DNA of 64,000 bases. It comes from Posidonia oceanica. Lineage: Eukaryota > Streptophyta > Magnoliopsida > Alismatales > Posidoniaceae. The notes beneath the pieces were generated by a model that was not told the DNA's origin, made no database searches, and saw nothing but the letters and a program-made list of their open reading frames with translations. Position numbers and translations under genes: made by a program. The stretch spans positions 20,930,001 through 20,994,000 of the forward strand of contig JAZBRS010000039.1 of assembly GCA_037176725.1 (NCBI GenBank), read 5' to 3'. Shown here one piece after another: positions 32,937 to 41,100 of this stretch; within the stretch, counting starts at the first letter, position 1; each line of letters begins with the position of its first letter.

Positions 32937-34284
32937 CTGGGAGTAGCCATTGCGGATTCGTCCTCCCACTTGTCATACCTTCACCACTTGCATATCTTTG
33001 CATCTCTTTTTGCTCTATCTCCTCCATACTTTACTTCATCCACTCTCTTGCCTTTCCCGGCGTCACAACACTCCTGTGCATCCCTGCTCATTCCGTTCAC
33101 ATTCTCTTGTTAAATCATGCATCGCATAGTTGCCCGGTGATGAAAACCGGAGGTGCTTGCCTGCTGCGAAAGGAGTCTCCCGACCTCACCTGATACTACT
33201 TAGATGTCTTGACTAGTGAGGGAGCCACCACTCAATGAGAGCGGACGAAATGCCTAAACCCCTAAGGACTTACACCCTTTAGAAGAGTGCTAGGTGTTAG
33301 TCAGAAAGCAATACATATCCCAGCCTAGATGTGCGGAAAAAGAGAAAGAAAGAGAAAGCCAAAAGCCCGTACCCGAAAGACCCTAACGCCCATCTCCCCT
33401 GGGGGAGGGGACAGCGGGAACCTGCAAGCCAAAAAAAAGAGAAAAGAAAAAGAAAAAGAAAAAAGGAACAAAAAAAAGAAAAAAGAGAAAAAACAAAAGG
33501 AGAATGATAGAAAAGAAAAAGGAGAGGGGGGCAAAGGCCCCATTCCCGCAAAAAAAAAGAAGAAGAAAAAAAGAAGAAGAGAATAAAGGCAAGCAGGGTA
33601 ACCCCGCACCTCTCACCTACCCCAGAAAAGAGCCAAAGCCCGGGTCAGGTCCTCCTCGCTTCCAAAGTGGGAATAAGGAGAGCCCTGTACACCGACATTA
33701 AAAAAAAGAGAGAGAAGAAAGAGTTAGGAGTGAGTGTAAGTCCTTGAGAGTTTGGCATGGAGCCCGTCCTCTCTACACCACCATCAAACATCACCCATAC
33801 CTTTCCCCGGTGTGCCACCAACAAGTCAGGAGTCCGAGTAGAGTCCGGTGAGTTAAGGACCGCTCCCTTTCTGTACAGCAGGCACCAAAGCACCCCGATA
33901 CTGAGGGCAAACTACACCAAATCACACGCATCTGCATTTTCCAGTCGTCTCCCCCCTCTCTGATCATCCCACTCCGCAAAGGCTCACTCCAGCGCTGAGA
34001 CAGTACCTCTACTTAGCATGCGTTGGCACCGTCAGGCTGCGACAACCCGGGGTTCCCGATAGCCCCCGCCACATCAACAAGAATGCCCTTATGCTTACAC
34101 ATGTTCAATTGCCATAGTCTGAATGTTTACTGCTTATACGTGTTGCACCTGTTCCTACCAGTTTCAGAATCTACTTTCCTATGATGGTTTTGTGCCTGTA
34201 TGAGCTCTGATAATTCACAGCCTTGGCAACAGGTATCTGAAGACTCTTGTGACAACTGTCTGCCCACATCCTGCAATCGGGGCA
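32937..34284 (+). other. B spacer between pol and DUF7745-like gene
   Basis: It contains the hairpin CCGGTGATGAAAACCGG (33134-33150, identical in A), then a purine-rich A-rich tract 33425-33590 and 33700-33730, then a segment (33960-34080) homologous to A's insertion point for B. The last 200 bp are pyrimidine-leaning, with TAATTCACAG at 34211-34220 and CAACAGGTATC at 34228-34238, which look like splice acceptors for a subgenomic RNA. Low-complexity frames over the purine tract are not genes. Confidence 0.6.
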
Positions 34285-35487
34285 ATGGGTTTCCCCACCT
34301 TGGTAACCCCCACACACTGTTCTGAGATCCTGCGAGAATGGATCGGCAAGCTGACGAGAGATGACTGTGAGAAGCTGCGCCTGTGGGGCATTCCGACCAA
34401 ACTGCTCAAGGCTGCTGATGTAGAAGTAAGTCGCCATCTTCTGTGTGCTGCTGCGCGATTCTGGAAACCAGCACACCATGTCTTCCGTTTCGGCAAAACT
34501 GAACTGACACCCACACTGGAAGAAGTGCGTCGAATCTGTGGCTTTTCCAAGATCTTGGGGCCGCCCATCTTCATGAGGCGTGACGGATACTTGGCAGTCC
34601 TGAAACAGCTGACTGGCCTCTCTACCCAAAGTTGCCAGCAGAGACTGATTTGTACTAGCGGGCCCATGCCCCTGCTTCGCCTAGCGTACTTTGATGATAT
34701 TGTGGAGAAGCGCGCTGAACTCGGAGATGAGCTGTGGCTCCGAGGGTTTGTCACCCGTTTCCTAGGCGAGCTGGTCTTTACTCATGGCAAGGTAACAGTG
34801 GCCGTTGAGATTGCTGAAATAGCACTCGCTGTAGTGACCCAGCACATAGATCTGGCACCAGTTGTCTTGGCAGAAACCTACCGCGGTCTAGACCGCATCT
34901 CGCACCGCTGCCGCCACTTTCATGGTTGCGGATCATTCATTCAGGTCTGGCTAGCGGCGCACACTGAGATAGACCTTCTGCGCCCCCAAGTACATGCTTT
35001 TGACGCCTACTGCAGCAGCGGCCATGCCAAGGCAGTCAAGAGCGTCAAGGAAGAATATGAAAGGCTATCAGGACTGACAGACGACACAGTCACATGGCGC
35101 ATCATTCCTTCTGCAGCCGAAGCATTCACTGTCTTCTTCAATACATGCGACATGCGCCTGGTTGTGCTACCAGGATTTACTGCGGGTGTAGAATATCACC
35201 CTATCAGAGTCATGCGCCAGTTCGGCCTCCAGCAGGGCGCCTTTGTCGACAGCACAGCGCCCAAGCTTCTTCAAGAATATCCGCTCAGTACAACTGCCCC
35301 CACAAAGGAGCTGGCCAACTTGATGCAGCATGGGGTGCGATCAACAGACATCGCTGCAATAAAAGGTGTAGGGTGCACCCCTGAGTACATCACTAAAGTG
35401 CAGGACCTCTGGCCCATTGACGAAATCCCGCCGAGCGGTCCCTTATTCCCTGACTCTGGAAAATCAAAAAAGGCCCGAATCAGCTAG
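34285..35487 (+). CDS. Extra gene of B: DUF7745 / plant-mobile-domain-like protein (400 aa)
   Basis: The ATG at 34285 (MGFPTL) is the first in frame; a GTG 36 bp upstream is not a plausible plant start, though an upstream exon could exist. Near residues 45-90 it has the family-type pattern of a tryptophan-proline pair before HHVFRFG, then ELTPTLEEV and a Cys-Gly-Phe, as in PMD/DUF7745 proteins. Near 285-325 it has VLPGFTAGVEY, HPIRVMRQFG and a QQGAF segment, like the DUF7745 C-terminus. The tail is basic (KSKKAR). No membrane segment or signal peptide is seen. Such proteins are widespread in plants and associated with transposable elements; biochemical role unknown. The gene is intact here and broken in A (44120-45321). 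Position, sense strand after pol, makes it an additional ORF of the element rather than a passenger. Confidence 0.8.
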   Translation: MGFPTLVTPTHCSEILREWIGKLTRDDCEKLRLWGIPTKLLKAADVEVSRHLLCAAARFWKPAHHVFRFGKTELTPTLEEVRRICGFSKILGPPIFMRRDGYLAVLKQLTGLSTQSCQQRLICTSGPMPLLRLAYFDDIVEKRAELGDELWLRGFVTRFLGELVFTHGKVTVAVEIAEIALAVVTQHIDLAPVVLAETYRGLDRISHRCRHFHGCGSFIQVWLAAHTEIDLLRPQVHAFDAYCSSGHAKAVKSVKEEYERLSGLTDDTVTWRIIPSAAEAFTVFFNTCDMRLVVLPGFTAGVEYHPIRVMRQFGLQQGAFVDSTAPKLLQEYPLSTTAPTKELANLMQHGVRSTDIAAIKGVGCTPEYITKVQDLWPIDEIPPSGPLFPDSGKSKKARIS

Positions 35488-36584
35488 AGCCATTATGCCG
35501 CTGCCATTCTGTCTCCCTTTCAAGTTGTGCTGTACTTTTTGACCCGTCATGGGCATGTAACCAACAATTCTATCAATGCAAAACTATTTTGTGCTGGCTG
35601 TTCACATTTCAAGGCTGATCTTGCATTTCATGCTCCTCGTCGCTCACATCCGGAGGCCCCTTGGCCCGACTGATTGCTCACATGACGCAGGAAAGTCCTC
35701 AGCAAACAACCCAGGCTCCAGGACCTCCGCAAACCCGCGCCGTCCAACCTGCTACCGGACATACCCGGCTGAGTCTCCTTCGGGCTGGTACCCCAAACTA
35801 CTCGTCTGACAAACGCGTCAGTTTTGTCCATCCTTTGCTTTCTCGGTACCGGGGACGTTTCGACCAACCCCTGGCATCATCCTGATACCAGGGGCATCTT
35901 TTCAGACGCCCCGCGTTATCTCACCCTTATCTCATCTCCTCTTTGCCGGCCGATAAGTCCGACATCTTATCACCATTCCCAACCAATCAATCTCATCATT
36001 ATCTCATCTCCTCTTTGCCGGCCGATAAGTCCGATATCTTGTCACCTTTTTCAACCAAGCTCTCATCATTACCTCATCCCCCTTCTCTAGCAATAGTTCT
36101 CATCATTACCTCACCCCCCTTCTTTAGCAATAGTTCTCATCATTACCTCATCCTCCTTCTTTAGCAATAGCTCTCATCATTACCTCATCCCCCTTCTTTG
36201 GCATTAGCTCTCATCATTACCTCATCCCCCTTCTTTAGCAGTAATTCTCATCATGATCTCATCCCCCTCTTTAGCAGTAGTTCTCATCATGATCTCGTCC
36301 CCTTCTTTAGCAATAGTTCTCATCATTACCTCATCCCCCTTCTTTAGCAATAGTTCTCATCATGATCCCATCCCCCTTCTTTAGCAATAGTTCTCATCAT
36401 GACCTCATCCCCCTTCTTTAGCAGTAGTTCTCATCATGATCTCGTCCCCCTCTTTAGCAGTAGTTCTCATCATGATCTCATCCCCTCTTATCAAGCAACC
36501 AGGCACTCATCAATCAGGCACTCATCAATCAATCACTCATCAATCAATCACTCATCACTCGATCATTCATCAATCAAGCACCCT
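35488..36584 (+). repeat. B 3' region, first half: CTCATCATTACC tandem repeats
   Basis: After about 270 bp of unique 3' sequence come a two-hairpin module (35780-35850), a 12-bp-arm hairpin (35868-35894) and two GGCCGATAAG stem-loops (35947 and 36023 areas). From about 36055 to 36485 there are some fourteen units of 30-40 bp of the type CTCATCATTACCTCATCCCC followed by CTTCTTTAGCAATAGTT. Then CACTCATCAATCAAT repeats run 36498-36584. No coding frame is supported. Confidence 0.8.
35868..35894 (+). other. 12-bp-arm hairpin in B 3' region
   Basis: The arms CCCCTGGCATCA and TGATACCAGGGG pair except at one position around a TCC loop, followed by CATCTTTT. The same structure occurs in A (46220-46246) and twice in D (62836-62864 and 63122-63149, where the arms pair perfectly). 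Confidence 0.65.
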
Positions 36585-37672
36585 TAGGCTGATATCCTAA
36601 ACTATCTACTCTCAGGCTGATATTCCTAAACTATCGACCCAGGCTGATATTCCTAAACTATCTATTCTCAGGCTGATATTCCTAAACTATCTATCTCTTG
36701 GCCGATCCATGGTTGGCCCGCAGTTGTGTTATACGGCTGACATCCAGTAACTGTCCCTCGCAGTGCCGCCAGGCTGATAACCTAAACTATCTATCTAGGC
36801 TGGTAACCTAAACTACCTAGGCTGATATCCTAAACTATCCATCCAGGCTGATATTCCTAAACTATCCGGCATCTGCGTTATACGGCTGACATCCAGTAAC
36901 TGTCCCTCGTAATTGCCCCCTCCAGTTGATAGGACTGTAAACTATCTATCTAGGCTGATACCCTAAACTATCTAGGCTGATATCCTAAACTATCTATCTA
37001 GGCTGATAACCTAAACTATCGATCTAGGCTGATATCCTAAACTATCCATGGCAATTATGTTATACGGCTGATATCCAGTAACTATCCCTTGCAATTGCTC
37101 TTTCCAGTTGATAGGACTGTAAACTATCGCTAGGCTGATAACCTAAACTATCGATCTAGGCTGATACCCTAAACTATCGATCTAGGCTGATATCCTAAAC
37201 TATCCGTCGCAATTGCATTATACGGCTGACATCCAGTAACTGTCCCTCGCAAGACCGCCAGGCTGATAACCTAAACTATCTATCTAGGCTGGTAACCTAA
37301 ACTATCTAGGCTGATATCCTAAACTATCTATCCAGGCTGATATTCCTAAACTATCCGGCATTTGCGTTATACGGCTGATATCCAGTAACTATCCCTCATG
37401 GTTTGCCCTTTCCAGTTGATAGGACTGTAAACTATCTATCTAGGCTGATATCCTAAACTATCTAGGCTGATATCCTAAACTATCTATCTAGGCTGATATC
37501 CGAAACTATCTATGGCAACCATGTTATACGGCTGATATCCAGTAACTATCCCTCACAACTGCGCATTCCGGTTGATAGGACCGTAAACTATCGCCAGGCT
37601 GATAACCTAAACTATCACCCTCGGCTGATGATCCGAAACTCATCCGGTCGATAAGTCCGACAACTTATCACC
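36585..37672 (+). repeat. Array of about 35 small stem-loops in B 3' region
   Basis: Units of 20-40 bp have the form GGCT-GATA-TCCTAAAC-TATC. Variants keep pairing: GACA-TCCAGTAAC-TGTC (36739, 36888, 37229), GGTA-ACCTAAAC-TACC (near 36801), GATAG-GACTGTAAA-CTATC (36928, 37110, 37418), GATGA-TCCGAAAC-TCATC (near 37627) and GATAAG-TCCGACAA-CTTATC (37650-37669). The ACGGCTGA-CATCCAGTAAC type recurs at the head of higher-order blocks of about 150-200 bp. Wobbles such as GGTA/TATC are G-U on the element's sense strand. No gene. Confidence 0.85.
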
Positions 37673-38111
37673 TCCCCGCGCGACTCCGTCCCAAAAGACG
37701 GAGCCCCGCATCCTTCCGCGTCTGGGAAAAGGTCCGCCTCTCCCGTCGCGCCTTTGTAGCCTTGGCTATCCTTCCTTTCGTGGCAGGTCTGGACCTCCCG
37801 TTGAACTCCACAGTGCGCTGCAATGACCCTCTTCAGCATCGTCAGCATCGTCAGCGTCACCCGCATCGCTTCGGTCTCCCCATCGATACTAACTCTAACA
37901 CTAACTCTTGCATTGCATCCGCATTAGCATGCATCGCACACACTGCATCTCATCCATTTGCACCTGCACATTGCATTGCGGCAACGATCCACGATGTTCG
38001 GCGCATCCGCCGAATGAGTGGCTCACGCCGATAGCAACCCTCTGCTCTCGCCGGTCAAATGGGGTGTCCCGTCAACCCTGAGCAGCGGCCTCGCTTCGCT
38101 CGGCCTCACTC
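37673..38111 (+). other. B spacer between hairpin array and PPT
   Basis: It is non-coding and has counterparts in A (47666-48194) and in D (reverse complement of about 61925-62450). It holds a hairpin with arms CTCCGTC/GACGGAG and loop CCAAAA (37684-37703), a CA/CAT-rich segment (37890-37990), and CATCCGCCGAAT followed by a GC-rich stretch before the PPT. Confidence 0.55.
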
Positions 38112-38120
38112 AGGGAGGGG
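38112..38120 (+). other. Polypurine tract of element B
   Basis: AGGGAGGGG is followed by CATC and then the 3' LTR. A has the identical AGGGAGGGG-CATC (48195-48207) and D has AGGGAGGAG-CATT. The tract would resist RNase H and prime plus-strand synthesis. The fixed 4-base gap before the LTR is unusual, since tracts commonly touch the LTR. Confidence 0.8.
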
Positions 38121-38124
38121 CATC

Positions 38125-41100
38125 TGTAGACACCCCATTTTGATAGGCTGGATCGTTTGGAGCCTTCCGGTGGCTGCTGGACCCGAACCCAGACCCAAAC
38201 CTACACCTTCCTCTCCTTCTTTCCCCTCAAAAAAAGCCTAAACTTGACCTGAGCTTACCCCCCTTTCCCGAACCTGAAAACCCACCAAAATCCATAGGAA
38301 CACTCACCCCTGATGACTTAGCAAACCCACCGAAAAGCCTGCAAAATCTCAAACCAGACCCCTCCCAAAAACCCTAGGAAACTTAGGCGAAAATACCCTT
38401 TTTCTACACCCCAAAACCCCTCCAAAACTTCCTCAGAACTGAACCAAAACTCCAGGACCAGAACTAGAAATCCTAGACCCCGCACCCGCCAAATTTCACC
38501 CCTTTCGGAGACCTTTAAGACCCCTTTTCACTGGAATTATCGTTTTCTCTCTCCGGGATTATCGTTTTCTCTCTCCTCTCTCTCTCCTGATTATCGTCTC
38601 TCTTTTCATCCCCTTCTCGCCCTCCTTCTGGCTTGGCAGCGGGCCCCCTTTGTACTCCTATCCCTTCTCTATCTTATTCCTATTTTTATTTTATTTTTAC
38701 CATCCTCCTTGAATTTTAAAAAATCTTTTCCCTCAAACCTACCTCTTTCCCTTTTATTCCCTCTTTTCCTCTTTTCTTCTTCTTTTTCTTTTCTTCTTCC
38801 TTCCTTTGCAAAAAACCTCAAAAATCCTTAAAAATCTGTAAAACCCCAAGACCCAAAAGAAACAAATCAGAATCCCCAGAAAAAGCAATTAAAACATTAA
38901 ATAAGTAATTAAAAACCCAAACTTAATTAAATCAAGCTAAAAAGAAAATCAAGCATGCAAACTAAAAAATGCAAAACAAATTAAAATAAAATACTGTAAA
39001 ATCAACTAAAAAACTGAAATAAAATCAGAACCTACCAAAAATGAAAACCCCACTAAAAGAATTAAAAAACAAACCCTAGAGAGAAGAATTAGAAATCAAA
39101 TACTAAAACAAGTAATTAAAGAGAACAAAAAACTTAACCTAATAAACATAAGGAAAAACAACTTAATTAAAAAAGGAAAAGAAAATACAGTTAAAAGACC
39201 TAAAATACTTAATCAAATCAGGAAAAATCCAACTAAAAAAAAAAACATCAAGAAGAATTAACAAATAAAAACAAAAGCATGGATCAAAAGACTTAAAAAA
39301 GGAAAATACAAAAGACTAGAACTAAAAGCCCAAAACCCACTCAAAATAATGTAAAAATAAATCCTAAAAATCCTAATTAACATCCTAAAATACTTAACAA
39401 GAAAACACAATTTTAAAAACAATTTAAAAGAATTTAACCAACCCCTAATCAAGTGGAAAACAAATCAAAAACAAAATAAAACCCTAAAGCCCTAATCAAG
39501 CCTAAAACCCACTAATTAACCTAAAAACAGTCATTAAAAAAATCAATTAAACACCCAACCTACAACACAACTCATCTAATATTTTTATTTATTTTTATCC
39601 TTTTTTTTTCTATTTTCTTTTCCCTCTTTCTTCCCATCTTTCTTTCTTTCTTCTTTTTTATCCTCTCTTTTCTTCTTTACTGGGCTCACCAGCCCATTAC
39701 CCGACTTCTTCCTTTTTTAAACCGCAGCCCGCTGCTACAGTGATGCACAGTCCTTCTTCTTCCTCCGTCCGCGCGCTGGCAGTGCAACAGTGCACGCCGC
39801 CTGCCATTCTGCCCTCCTGCCACCTTCTGCTCGCGCCGAACGTCGGTCCGTGCTTCCTGCCATTGCCACGCCGTGGCATTCAATGCGGACACCTGCAAAA
39901 CCAAGAAGGGAGGCTATCAGAAGTCAGGTGGAAAGGGAGGGAAATTCAGAGTGTGTTTTCAGGAGGGAAAGAGAGGAGAAGAATAGGAATTCATCCCGGA
40001 AGAGAGACGAGGTCTTCCAAAGACAATCTCGAGTGAGAGCGTGACCTTTTTCTTCTCTGAAATCCACCCACGAACACCGGACCTCCGCCTCTCCTTCTCC
40101 CAGCAAACCAGTGCCCAAAACACCCCCGAAATCCTCCAGAGTTCCTTCCCGAATCTCACCCAGGTTACCTGCAATTCCTCCCACCACTCCACACAGAGAA
40201 ACAGCCCAGCCCTTCGCCTCCGGCACCCTGAAACCCAGGGAGAACCCAACGCCACTCCTCCTGAAATTCCCACCACCGTAGACCTCCAATCGGTCCTAAA
40301 CCTTTCCTAGATACTCGCCCGAACTCCAGCTTTCTAACCCCCCAAAGCTTCGCCTACAAACCTCACCACAGACCAAACGAACCACCACAAACACTTGCCC
40401 CAATTTCTGTCCGAAAACCAATCCAATCCACAACCCTCACCACAGCACTCCACTGCCCAATTCAAGCCCCCGCGCACCATCACCAGACCTCCAGCAACCC
40501 GCCAGAAGGCTCCGTTCGGCCTGAGGAGCAGCGAGCACCTCTCCCCACCTCTGGTGACCCGTGGTGAACCCACTGGACCCATTCGTCGCGCCGATCTTCG
40601 CAGCTGCCCTCCGGTCATTCAGCAAGCTCCGGAGCGTCGTGCTGAGCAGAACCAGGCGCCCAGAAGTAGCAGACGGCGCCCGCAGTAGCCAGGCCGAGTT
40701 CGCCGACTTCTGCAAGGTCGACCGACGTCGGGAGCGCGTTCCAGACGCAGGAGGAGGTATTTTCTTCCTCTCTCAGCTCTCCCTCCTTCCTCTTCTGCTT
40801 CTCCGCCAACCAGAAGTAGCCTCCAAGTCCTCCAGCCCCGCCTGCAAGTCGCCGGACAGACCGTCTTCTCCGGCGCCGGCCCCCCAGTTCTCCGGACGCT
40901 CCGCCCAACAGAACATCGCTCCGACAGTCCCCGAAGCTCCGCGTGAACGCCGGTAGCACCCTCCGCCGATCAGCACCTCCGCAGCTCCCTGTGCCGGCGG
41001 TGGTGAGCTCCGGTGGCATTCGGCTACAGTGCCAGCCACCGCCGGCGGTTCACTGTTGATTTATTTTTCCAGTTATAAAGTTTTTATGTAAATATTACAT

